From: Leptospira ainazelensis
Lineage (GTDB): Bacteria; Spirochaetota; Leptospiria; Leptospirales; Leptospiraceae
Length of the DNA: 64,000 nt
Assembly: GCF_016918785.1 (NCBI RefSeq)
Contig: NZ_JAFFPT010000014.1
Coordinates: 62,001 to 126,000, forward strand
Reading direction: 5' to 3'
Below are positions 10,450-21,881 of this stretch, in pieces. Position numbers and translations under genes: made by a program. The number at the start of each line of letters is the position of its first letter. The first letter of the stretch is position 1. The notes beneath the pieces were generated by a model. It saw only the letters and a list, made by a program, of their open reading frames with translations. It did not search any database and was not told the DNA's origin.

Positions 10450-11775
10450 TTATTTGATCGGGATTCTAAATGGAATCGTCTTTTTTAATTGAAAGTTAGG
10501 ATTTTTCAAATCGGTGATTCGAAGGGAAATCTGATGGGTCGGTTTGGACTGATCTTCGGGAAGAGGAATCGTTTCCAAAATGATTCTAAAATCCTGAGAA
10601 TCGTTTCCTAAAACCTGGATCGCCGGTTTTTCAGTTCCACCTAACAAAATATGTACGGGAGAACGAAGGGTGCTGTCGTCGACTTCCACTTTAAGTTCTC
10701 TGTTTTCGAAGGTGAGATTTAGAAGATGTCCGTTGTAGAAATTTCTTACCAGACCGCCGGGAACTTCCATCGGTTGAATGATTCTATCCGGAAGCACGTT
10801 CGCATAGAGCGGCACCCGGTTGTAGAGAAGCGTTCCCGCGGCTATCAAAACACAAAGAAGAAGAGTTCCATAGACCAAACTTCTGGGTCGGATCCAACGA
10901 ACCTTTGTGCCGGGTTGATAGGCCTGGGTTTCGGACATATAACCGATAAGAGTTTTTTTGCCTTCTTTGCCCATGGTTTTTGTACAGGCGTCCACGCACT
11001 TTCCGCAGGCGATACAACCGACGTTTGTTCCTTCCCGGATATCGATCCCGGTAGGACAAACCACCAAACACAAGTTACACGCAGTGCAATCCCCTTCCTG
11101 AACTCCCGCTTTCCGTCTTGGTTCTCCGCGTTTGAAATCGTAAGTCACGTTAACCGAATTCGCATCCATCATCACGGTTTGGAATCTCGCGTAAGGACAA
11201 GCGTATTTGCAGAACTGTTCTCTCACAAACGCCATGTCGAGGTAGAGAGTTGTGGTAAAGAATGCAGTGAAATATGTCCAAACCGGCGGACTGGCAAAAA
11301 AAGCCGAAGATCGGACTTCGTTTATCATTTCGTAAGGGTCTGCGAAGTAGGAAACCCAGGCTAAAGCTCCGAGAACGCTCACGAGAATCCAGAGAAAGTG
11401 AACTACGATTTTTCCGAATGTAGGAGCGTCTTTTTTTCCGTATTTGGAACCGAGGATCGTTCTTCCGATCCAGTCAAAAACGTCGGTAAATACGGTCTGA
11501 GGACAGGCCCATCCGCACCAGACTCTTCCGATCAAAGTGGTAAAGAAGAATAGGGAGAGTCCCATTCCGATCAGGAAAAGATGAAGATAATATCCTTCCT
11601 GCGGTGTAAAAATATTTCCGAGTAGATAGAATTTTCGGTTTGGGATGTCGAGCCGGATGAAGGGATGTTCGCCCCAACGAAGCCAGGGAAGAAAAAAATA
11701 TATGGGAAGTAAGATCGCTTCTACTAAATATCTTGCCGAACGAATCTTACCGGTAATATGTCTGGAGATGACCAC
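10450..11775 (-). CDS. ccoG: Cytochrome c oxidase accessory protein CcoG (RdxA/FixG)
   Basis: A 441-residue polytopic iron-sulfur protein of the cbb3 assembly set, reported in other bacteria to be a Cu(II) reductase. Several N-terminal membrane helices contain CGWACPQTVFTDVFDW. Two 4Fe-4S ferredoxin motifs follow: CTACNLCLVVCPTG and CIACGKCVDACTK. The C-terminal third, after one more helix, is an Ig-like periplasmic domain (IgFixG type). Spacing to ccoP is 135 bp, the longest gap in the cluster, so an extra promoter there is possible. Confidence 0.93.
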   Translation of the reverse strand: MVISRHITGKIRSARYLVEAILLPIYFFLPWLRWGEHPFIRLDIPNRKFYLLGNIFTPQEGYYLHLFLIGMGLSLFFFTTLIGRVWCGWACPQTVFTDVFDWIGRTILGSKYGKKDAPTFGKIVVHFLWILVSVLGALAWVSYFADPYEMINEVRSSAFFASPPVWTYFTAFFTTTLYLDMAFVREQFCKYACPYARFQTVMMDANSVNVTYDFKRGEPRRKAGVQEGDCTACNLCLVVCPTGIDIREGTNVGCIACGKCVDACTKTMGKEGKKTLIGYMSETQAYQPGTKVRWIRPRSLVYGTLLLCVLIAAGTLLYNRVPLYANVLPDRIIQPMEVPGGLVRNFYNGHLLNLTFENRELKVEVDDSTLRSPVHILLGGTEKPAIQVLGNDSQDFRIILETIPLPEDQSKPTHQISLRITDLKNPNFQLKKTIPFRIPIK

Positions 11776-11910
11776 AAAAGTCCTCCTTAGTGGTCTCTGG
11801 AAAGAAGTAGAAACCCGAATTGATTTTCATTCTACGTTCTTTCCGGAGTTAAAACAAACAAAACCTCGGACGAAATCCGTTTTAAGATTCCATCCAAGAA
11901 TTTCATAAAC

Positions 11911-12444
11911 TTACTTAGACGCCTTGAGACTTGCGTTTTGTGTGGCAAGCCAAGCCATCACTTGATATACTTTTTCGGAGCCGAGAGAATTTTCATGCGG
12001 AGGCATCGGTCCTCTTCCCAGTTTCGTTTTGTCAACGGCGATTCCTTTCATGATCGTCGCGTAAACATCCGAATCTACCGAACCGTGAATCCATTCGGCA
12101 TCGACGAGATTCGGTCCAACCAAACCTTGACCCGTCGGACCGTGACAAGCGGCGCATACGGTTTTGAAAGTTTTTTCACCTTCCGTAATCGCCTCCGCGT
12201 TTCCACGCAGAGGGTTGCTTCCGTCGTTGCTCGTTACCGCCACCGCTTTTGGAAATTTCGCTTCATGTTCTTTTACTTCGTTTTCGTAGGCAACGTCCTG
12301 TTCCCAACTTGAAAACTTATGATAGTAAATCGAATACACGACGGCGACTACGATACAGATCACAAAGATCCATTTCCACCATTCCGGCATCGGATTGTCC
12401 GATTGTTTGATACCGTCGAACTCTTTATTTGAATCATGCGTCAT
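11911..12444 (-). CDS. ccoP: cbb3-type cytochrome c oxidase subunit CcoP, mono-heme form
   Basis: A 177-residue membrane-anchored cytochrome c. The N-terminal PEWWKWIFVICIVVAVVYSIYY is the typical CcoP anchor. Only one heme-c motif is present, CAACH at 97-101, with likely axial ligand Met147 (GRGPMPPH). Standard CcoP is about 300 residues with two heme c domains, so this is a short, single-domain form. It transfers electrons from soluble cytochrome c to CcoO/CcoN. The ATG lies 3 bp after the ccoQ stop. Confidence 0.9.
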   Translation of the reverse strand: MTHDSNKEFDGIKQSDNPMPEWWKWIFVICIVVAVVYSIYYHKFSSWEQDVAYENEVKEHEAKFPKAVAVTSNDGSNPLRGNAEAITEGEKTFKTVCAACHGPTGQGLVGPNLVDAEWIHGSVDSDVYATIMKGIAVDKTKLGRGPMPPHENSLGSEKVYQVMAWLATQNASLKASK

Positions 12445-12447
12445 GGA

Positions 12448-12594
12448 TCAGTCCTCCTCCAGCATTCTATACTTTGGATCTTCCATTTGTACCTTGCGTT
12501 TCTTGTTGTAGACGTATGCGGTGATAAGACCGATCGCCAACACAAGAACTGGTAGTCTTGCAAACTTGTAGATTTGAATCAGTTCCAGTTCCAT
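12448..12594 (-). CDS. ccoQ: cbb3 oxidase subunit CcoQ-like small membrane protein
   Basis: A 48-residue open frame between ccoO and ccoP, in the position of ccoQ. It starts at ATG 12594 (MELELIQIYKFARLP), has one hydrophobic helix (LPVLVLAIGLITAYVY), then a basic stop-transfer NKKRK, and ends at TGA 12448-12450. CcoQ in other species is a small one-span protein that stabilises the complex. Its tail EDPKYRMLEED strikingly resembles the CcoS tail GPKYRMLFDD in this same cluster. The spacing is tight on both sides (8 bp from ccoO, 3 bp to ccoP). Confidence 0.82.
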   Translation of the reverse strand: MELELIQIYKFARLPVLVLAIGLITAYVYNKKRKVQMEDPKYRMLEED

Positions 12595-12601
12595 ATTTGC
12601 C

Positions 12602-14724
<2,123 letters not shown>

Positions 14725-14902
14725 GAGATTTTGTCTCCTGATTCGATTATTCCTTCGGTCTAAACTCTCAAAGTCAAAAAAATATATACTATTTTATGGA
14801 AATAGAATATTCATTTTTAATTTAGAGCTTTATAATTTTACCTTATACGAAAACCGACTTGGAAAGAAAAGAAATCCCAGCCCGGTTTCATTGATCAACG
14901 GC

Positions 14903-14916
14903 ATGATAATTGTCAA
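14903..14916. promoter_or_regulatory. Candidate FNR/CRP-type binding site
   Basis: ATGATAATTGTCAA matches 8 of 10 defined bases of the FNR consensus TTGAT-N4-ATCAA. It lies in the 289-bp gap between ccoN and the FNR-like gene. Five bases upstream is a perfect palindrome TTGATCAA (14891-14898). It is about 180 bp from the ccoN start, so it could serve a distal promoter. The rest of the gap is AT-rich; upstream of ccoN there is a possible -35 TTGACT but no clean -10. Confidence 0.3.
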
Positions 14917-15013
14917 GTTCGCTCGGTTTGCTTGGGGTTGAGGAAATAAGGCACCGACAGATCATGGTCGTTCCCATGAGAAAAGGTTTTGAGATTCTTT
15001 CTCAGTATCGAGT

Positions 15014-15727
15014 TTAGTGATGTGTAGTCGTTTCTAAATTTGAAATACCGCGCAATGCTTCCAGATTTAAGAAACGAATTCTGTTTTTGTGGATTTCGAT
15101 CCAATCTCGATTCTTAAAATCCGAAAGCGCTCGAACCAAAGTTTCCGTCGTGGTTCCCACCATCGACGCCATAACTTCTCTTGTAAGATTGAGTTCGATT
15201 TCGGGTTCGTTTCCGGAAGCAGTTTGAAAAGAGATCAGAAGTTCGGCGAGTTTGCTGTGGACTTGTTTGGTTCCTAACGCCACTGTCTGATCTTCCAATT
15301 CTTTCCATTCGATCGCCATTTGTTTTAGAATTTCCAACTGAAGTTTTGGATCTTCCTTCATCAGATCTTCTAAAACACCCTTCTGAATAAAACATGCTTC
15401 CACAGGTTCGAGGGCTTCGGCGTTTTGAGAAAAGGTATTTCCCGCTAAAAGATCTCGAAAGCCCACCCATTCTCCGGATCTTCGGATGGAGAAGGTTTGC
15501 TCTTTTCCCGAAGTAGAATTTCGGAAGATGCGGACGCATCCCGATTTGATAAAATAAAAACCGTTTGCTTTATCACCGGAATGGATTACGGTTTCCCCTT
15601 TGCGAAAAGACCTGAATTCTTTCGTGGAATTGATTTTATCTAAGGTATCCATAGAAACACATTTCAAAACTGATTTGTGTCTATTGGAGCAAAAATAACA
15701 ATCGGGGGCGAGATGATTCTCGTTCAC
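15014..15727 (-). CDS. FNR-type Crp/Fnr transcription regulator (candidate oxygen sensor)
   Basis: A 237-residue regulator: cyclic-nucleotide-binding-like beta-barrel (about 35-125), dimer helix, and C-terminal HTH (LTREVMASMVGTTTETLVRAL, recognition motif ETLVR against FNR ETISR). I choose GTG at 15727 because it adds Cys10, Cys13 and Cys23 (DCYFC, LKC), which with Cys112 (VEACFI, at the position of FNR Cys122) would make a 4Fe-4S oxygen-sensing site. Starting at ATG 15652 would remove the three N-terminal cysteines. The Cys spacing CX2CX9C differs from E. coli FNR (CX2CX5C). It lies upstream of, and probably controls, the cco operon. Confidence 0.82.
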   Translation of the reverse strand: MNENHLAPDCYFCSNRHKSVLKCVSMDTLDKINSTKEFRSFRKGETVIHSGDKANGFYFIKSGCVRIFRNSTSGKEQTFSIRRSGEWVGFRDLLAGNTFSQNAEALEPVEACFIQKGVLEDLMKEDPKLQLEILKQMAIEWKELEDQTVALGTKQVHSKLAELLISFQTASGNEPEIELNLTREVMASMVGTTTETLVRALSDFKNRDWIEIHKNRIRFLNLEALRGISNLETTTHH

Positions 15728-15873
15728 AAAACCCAAGCTCTTCGTTTTTTTCGGGGTTGCAAATGCATTTTGTTCTCTAAGCGATAAGACGGTAAAAAAA
15801 CGAGGATCAAAAAAACCGTTCGAGATTTTTCTCTTTCTTTGTAGAATTGGGAAATCTACCGAAACTAAAAACA

Positions 15874-16488
15874 ATGGATCTCAATTTTAAAGATAAGCTC
15901 CAATCCGGGATGTCTTCTATAGACAGTCTTTCCCGAAATCTGCCGCCTCAGGTGCAGAAAACCCTTTTGTACACTGGAATTTCCTTGGCTGTTTTGGGTG
16001 TTTCTTTAGCGATACTCGTAGGGGTACAACGCGGAAAGGAAGGCGCTGCTTTTGAGGACCAAGCCAAAGAATTGGACCGTAAGGCCCTTTTTTTAGAAGA
16101 TTTAGAACGCAATTACAATCGAAAACGAAAGTCCATCCGTTACAGCGATCCTGATCTTTCCGGAAGCGGCGAATCTTCTAACCTTGAGATCGATCGATAT
16201 GAAAGAGAAAAACCCAAAAGTGGTCTTTTGCCCGAATCGAATTCCCCGGAAGGAAAGGATCCTCTGAGAGAAGGAAGAAGGGAAGGCGGAGGAACTCCAA
16301 AACTACCTACGGAATCCGATTCTCTTCCGACAAACGACCGAGAGAAAACGCCCGATTCGGATCGAAAACTCGAAGATCCGGGAACGGTGACTCCGGATCG
16401 TGGAACCGGAAATCCGTCAAATACCGACAGGCCGAGTTTGATTCGTCCTCCCAAAAACAATTCAAAAGGATCTCCGGAACTGAGATGA
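15874..16488 (+). CDS. Membrane-anchored hypothetical protein, charged and disordered
   Basis: From ATG 15874 the protein has 204 residues. A short N-terminal region is followed by one membrane helix (about 31-54, TLLYTGISLAVLGVSLAILV), a charged helical stretch, then a long low-complexity region rich in Pro, Ser, Asp, Glu, Lys and Arg that is probably disordered. A TTG nine codons upstream is an alternative start, but neither has a strong Shine-Dalgarno. It overlaps the next gene by 4 bp (ATGA). I recognise no family; it may work with the TPR protein downstream. Confidence 0.65.
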   Translation: MDLNFKDKLQSGMSSIDSLSRNLPPQVQKTLLYTGISLAVLGVSLAILVGVQRGKEGAAFEDQAKELDRKALFLEDLERNYNRKRKSIRYSDPDLSGSGESSNLEIDRYEREKPKSGLLPESNSPEGKDPLREGRREGGGTPKLPTESDSLPTNDREKTPDSDRKLEDPGTVTPDRGTGNPSNTDRPSLIRPPKNNSKGSPELR

Positions 16489-17477
16489 AATGGATTCGCC
16501 TCCTGATTTTTTCCGGATTTTTATTCGGAATCTCCGTTTCTATCTTTGCGGATATGCCCCTTCCTTTTCCGGAAGAATCGGAAAGTTCTTCTTCGGATTT
16601 GGACGTTTTGGAAGAAAAAACAAAAGATTCTCCGACTGCAAAACCGGAGGAATCAAAGCCAAGTTTTTCCGAAAAGGGAGATTCCGTATCCACGCCGAGC
16701 GGGATCGAACCAAAGACGACTAACGTATCGGATTCTTCCCCTGAAACTGAAACCCAAAAATCAACCTCCAAAGATTCTATGGAAGAATCTACGATGGCGC
16801 TTCCCGAAAAAACGATACTTCCGAATTCTTCCAAGACGAGTTTAAAAAAGAAGAAGGATAAGAAAAAGGAAGATCCTTCCGAAAGCGGTTATAAAAAAGG
16901 TGTACTTCGTCTGAGAGAGAATCAGAGAAATAGTGCAAAGACCGAATTTAACCAAGCGGGCGGACAAGGAAAAACCGCGAATGCATCCAAGTTGGAAGAC
17001 GCAAGACTCACGGCGGAAAGCGCGAATGACGCGAGTTCCATTACGGAACAAATCGATTCCGAGGAAGAAAAATGGAAGGCCGTCTTTGAGGTCGCTCGCG
17101 CGTTGAGAGGGAACGGTAAAATTCCCGAAGCGGAATCTCAATATCTCAAAATCATCACTGAAGCCCCGGAAAATTTTCAGTCGATTTCTCTTCTTTCTCT
17201 TGGAGAGATGCTTTCCTCTACGGATCGAAAGGATTCTGCGAGAAGATATCTTCTCCAGCTTGTCAAACTCCTTCAGAAAAAACCGGAGCTGGATTCTCAA
17301 AAGCAAAATTTAGAAAAGGCGGTCACCCTTATCGCGAGAATCTATGGAGAGCAGGGAAGATATGAAGAAGCGGAGAATTGGGCGAAAACCTATCTCACTC
17401 GGATGAATCCGGAAGCCTCGGAAGATTCTCCCTTTGTAAAAGAACTTCGGAGAATTTTAAAACGAAGATATTATTGA
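16485..17477 (+). CDS. Exported protein with C-terminal TPR-like repeats
   Basis: A 330-residue protein with a signal peptide (MKWIRLLIFSGFLFGISVSIFA), probable cleavage near FADMP, and then a long Ser/Glu/Lys-rich linker (about 25-170). The last 130 residues (EKWKAVFEVARALRGNGK, then QSISLLSLGEMLSSTDRKDS and EQGRYEEAENWAKTYL) look like TPR helices. It is probably periplasmic or envelope-attached and mediates protein contacts. It is translationally coupled to the upstream membrane protein. No enzymatic motif is visible. Confidence 0.7.
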   Translation: MKWIRLLIFSGFLFGISVSIFADMPLPFPEESESSSSDLDVLEEKTKDSPTAKPEESKPSFSEKGDSVSTPSGIEPKTTNVSDSSPETETQKSTSKDSMEESTMALPEKTILPNSSKTSLKKKKDKKKEDPSESGYKKGVLRLRENQRNSAKTEFNQAGGQGKTANASKLEDARLTAESANDASSITEQIDSEEEKWKAVFEVARALRGNGKIPEAESQYLKIITEAPENFQSISLLSLGEMLSSTDRKDSARRYLLQLVKLLQKKPELDSQKQNLEKAVTLIARIYGEQGRYEEAENWAKTYLTRMNPEASEDSPFVKELRRILKRRYY

Positions 17478-17629
17478 GTTTGGAAAGAATTTTTAGTTTT
17501 GGGAAATAAAAATCAAAACGTTTTTGAAATACGAAAGGGATTCGAATCTGCGGATTCAGAATCGAAATTTTCGATCAACCTTCGCGATAGAATCCGATTT
17601 TTTGTTTGTAAAGAGTCATTCTTAAAAGG

Positions 17630-17682
17630 GATCTGTCGGAACTCATACATTCTTCTGTGAAAATCGTGCCCTCGCCTTGATT
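17630..17682 (+). repeat. Partial older copy of the dispersed element
   Basis: ATCTGTCGGAACTCATAC...TTGATTGGGT follows the core of the 20.8-kb copy (ATCTGTCGGAACAACGACG...CTGATTGGGT) almost base for base. The match ends exactly where the inverted copy at 17683-17956 begins, suggesting the younger copy landed inside the older one. The part of the older copy beyond the insertion is not recognisable. Confidence 0.5.
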
Positions 17683-17956
17683 GGGTCATATCCCTTACCC
17701 ACAAGTTAAAAAAGCGATTTCGAATGAAGAAGGATCCCAGTATGACTTTTTGTAGGAGTTCCTACAAAAGCTCTGAGAGAGAATATTCCTTGCAAAGTTA
17801 TAATTCTGTGATATAGAAAAGTTTCCTGAATTTTTCCCGCCACCGCTCCCCTCCACCCGAAATTTGGGCGGGGCGCGCGACTTTTTACGGAGGAACGTCG
17901 TAGCTCCGACAGATTCTTCTTGAGACTCAAGAGACTTGTGGGTAAGGTTATAGCCC
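17683..17956 (-). mobile_element. MITE-like element, copy A
   Basis: About 274 bp with inverted ends: CATATCCCTTACCCACAAG on the left and CTTGTGGGTAAGGTTATAG (17935-17953) on the right, identical over 13 bp. Including the outer GGG/CCC gives 22-23-bp imperfect inverted repeats flanked by the direct repeat TGATT (17678-17682 and 17957-17961). Inside is the palindrome TGTAGGAGTTCCTACA (17751-17766) and a GC-rich block. It carries no transposase, so it would be non-autonomous. The orientation is opposite to the other copies. The rest of the 17.48-18.16 kb gap shows no gene. Confidence 0.72.
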
Positions 17957-18161
17957 TGATTGGGTTTATTCTCGAATGGTTTTCTTCCAACTTGACAAGG
18001 TTAGATAGTTTTCCGGAGGATAATCCGGTTTTGTTTCCAACGGAATGAATCTCAGGATCTAAAAAACCATTTCTAAATTCTAAGATCAATCCGTCGACCT
18101 CTGGACCTTTTTGAACCTGCAGAGAGGTCGACAAAATCGCAAAAAGAATCTCAGAAAATTC

Positions 18162-19862
<1,701 letters not shown>

Positions 19863-19963
19863 TTTGTATCTGTAAACTGAAAGGGTTTGTGAAGGAATAT
19901 TTCTGTAAAGGAGAAAAGTGAGAAAAACGCTTCAGAAACCGGCTCATTCGACAGATACATAAA

Positions 19964-20746
19964 ATGATGCTCTTTATTGCAATTGCACTCATTCTTGTGG
20001 GACTTCTTTGTTTTATCTACGTCTCTCTGAACCCCAACGGTTCCGGGCAAGAACGTCCCGCGTCGCAGTCGAGTCCTTCTCGCTCCGGGAATTCCGAGAT
20101 CGATCACCTCATCTCAAGACCCAATTCAAAAAGAGCCGGAGAAATTCTCGCCTCCAACAAAAGATCTTCTCAGATGGAGGATGTTGAAAAGAAGAGACAT
20201 CTCGAAAACTTATTCGTGGAAGGAAGAAAGATTCCGAAGCAGGATAAGGCTCCGAATTCTTCTTTTGAAACTCCTCTGGAAAGTTTTTCCGATGGAGAGG
20301 AAGAATTTATTTCCGAAGAACATTCTCCTTCCGGAATTCAGGTTTTGGAAGAATCCCCTAAGTATTCTTTGATAAAAGAAGAAAAACCCGAAGAAGTGAG
20401 GGAGATCCGTTTTGAGATCGAAGGTCTTTTGTATTTGGATCAGAACCGGGAACTTCCTTTTGAAAAACTTTCTAATAAAAAGGAAGATCTGACACCGGAG
20501 CTTTTGAGAGGTCTAAAAAGAATCGGTCCGGGAAAATTAAACGAAAGCAAGGAATCTCTTTGTTTCGAGGCGTTGAACAGTAGTTTTCGTTATTCCTTTT
20601 CCGAAATTGAAAAGATTTTATTTTTTGACGAGGGGATCGTCTTGATTCCCTCCAAATCCAATTATCCGATTCCGGTCTTTTTTACAAAAGAGACGAGTCA
20701 TCTCAAATCGTATCTAGAGAGTTCGTCAAAGACATTTCCTTCTTGA
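19964..20746 (+). CDS. Single-span membrane protein of unknown function
   Basis: 260 residues with an N-terminal membrane helix (MMLFIAIALILVGLLCFIYV), a Ser/Pro-rich linker and a folded C-terminal region (about 135-260) of mixed strands and helices, for example IRFEIEGLLYLDQ, and FSEIEKILFFDEGIVLIPSKS with a PH-like feel. No family is recognised. It is divergent from the PpiD-like gene (about 100 bp apart) and is followed by a degenerate copy of the dispersed element. Confidence 0.65.
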   Translation: MMLFIAIALILVGLLCFIYVSLNPNGSGQERPASQSSPSRSGNSEIDHLISRPNSKRAGEILASNKRSSQMEDVEKKRHLENLFVEGRKIPKQDKAPNSSFETPLESFSDGEEEFISEEHSPSGIQVLEESPKYSLIKEEKPEEVREIRFEIEGLLYLDQNRELPFEKLSNKKEDLTPELLRGLKRIGPGKLNESKESLCFEALNSSFRYSFSEIEKILFFDEGIVLIPSKSNYPIPVFFTKETSHLKSYLESSSKTFPS

Positions 20747-20757
20747 AAAAAAGGGGA

Positions 20758-20995
20758 ATCTGTAAGAGCTCCTACGATTTTACTTTGAAAGGCGCGGGTC
20801 CTGCAAAGCGAGCCATTTCTTTCAAAGAATCTGTCGGAACAACGACGATTCTCTGTGAAAGCCGCGCGCCCCACCCTGATTGGGTGGAGGAGGAGAGGTG
20901 GTGGGAAAAAAGTGGGTGACTTTGCTCTATCAGAAAATTAATCTTTTTGCAAGTAGAATTTGATCTTCTATCGTCGTAGGAACTCCGACACCGTT
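20758..20995 (+). repeat. Dispersed element, degenerate copy B
   Basis: This gap holds a decayed copy: the core GTCGGAACAACGAC (20833-20846), then CTGTGAAAGC, a GC-rich block CCCCACCCTGATTGGGTGG, TGCTCTATCAGAAAA, and a terminal inverted repeat GTCGTAGGAACTCCGAC (20974-20990). It lacks the CTTGTGGGTAAGG ends seen in copies A and D. The left part has a second palindrome-like block TGTAAGAGCTCCTACGA (20761-20777). No gene is seen in 20747-21038. Confidence 0.6.
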
Positions 20996-21038
20996 CTTGT
21001 CAAAGACTACCTTTCGCAAATGCGCCCAGCCATTTCTT

Positions 21039-21791
21039 TCAACGGCCTTCTACGTGAAGAAGACGAGTGGTTTTTACGATGATTCTCACGAGAACATAAA
21101 ATACAAGACCGCCTCCAAAAAGAATGATCTGAGGAAGACGAATTGCTTCTAGAAGATTGCTTACGGGTTCGTTAAAATAAACCGCGATGAGATCAAAGAC
21201 GCTAAAGATCACGAGGATCCCGAAAAGACTCGGATATTCTCTTTTGATCACGTTTCGGATTGAAAACGAAAGCGCCGGTTTTTTATAACCTCTAAATTTC
21301 GGAATAAAAGCGGGCACCGTGTTTGCCCAAGAAAGATACGCATCTCCGAATTTTTTTCTTAAGAATTGTTCTTCCGCAAACATAATTCTTTCGTAATATA
21401 CCCAGAAAAAAAGGATAAAGACGGATGCGATCAAAAAATTCTTCAGAAAAAGAACGGCTCCGAGATAAAGAAGAAAGTTTCCGAGATAGAGGGGATGACG
21501 TATGAGAGAATAGATCCCTTCCTGGTTTACTACGTCCGCTACTTGTTCTTTTGTATTTCTTCCGGAAGTTCTTGCGGGCGCATAACCGATCACAAAACTC
21601 CGAACAAAAAGACCCAGAAGACTGATTCCCAAACAGACAGCTTGGTAATAAAGATGATAGGTGTAAGAATATCCGGGAAACTGATAAAAAGGCAAAAGGC
21701 CAAGACAGAGAATCAAGATGATTCCGGGGATGTAGGATCTCCAACGAAATAGAAAATTCCCCTGAGATTCAAATTCTTCGATCAAAGCCAT
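21039..21791 (-). CDS. Isoprenylcysteine carboxyl methyltransferase-like membrane protein
   Basis: A 250-residue polytopic membrane protein (about six helices) of the ICMT/PEMT methyltransferase superfamily. The family signature is clear around residues 85-160: GIYSLIRHPLYLGNFLLYLG, then ERIMFAEEQFLRKKFGDAYL, where the His-Pro pair and following Glu form the SAM-binding region. The natural substrate in bacteria is unknown; a lipid or small thiol is possible. It stands alone, pointing left, after a repeat element. Confidence 0.78.
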   Translation of the reverse strand: MALIEEFESQGNFLFRWRSYIPGIILILCLGLLPFYQFPGYSYTYHLYYQAVCLGISLLGLFVRSFVIGYAPARTSGRNTKEQVADVVNQEGIYSLIRHPLYLGNFLLYLGAVLFLKNFLIASVFILFFWVYYERIMFAEEQFLRKKFGDAYLSWANTVPAFIPKFRGYKKPALSFSIRNVIKREYPSLFGILVIFSVFDLIAVYFNEPVSNLLEAIRLPQIILFGGGLVFYVLVRIIVKTTRLLHVEGR

Positions 21792-21881
21792 ACTTTCGTC
21801 CTAATTTTAGATTTCTTTTGAAATGAAATTGGAAGCCTCTGGTCTGTCAATAGCGAATCCGATCCGCTTCTGAGAAGCATT

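Noticed and set aside
17706..18134. A 142-codon frame on the minus strand
   Set aside because: It lies mostly across the MITE-like copy A. The translated text follows the repeat sequence and has no family or codon support.
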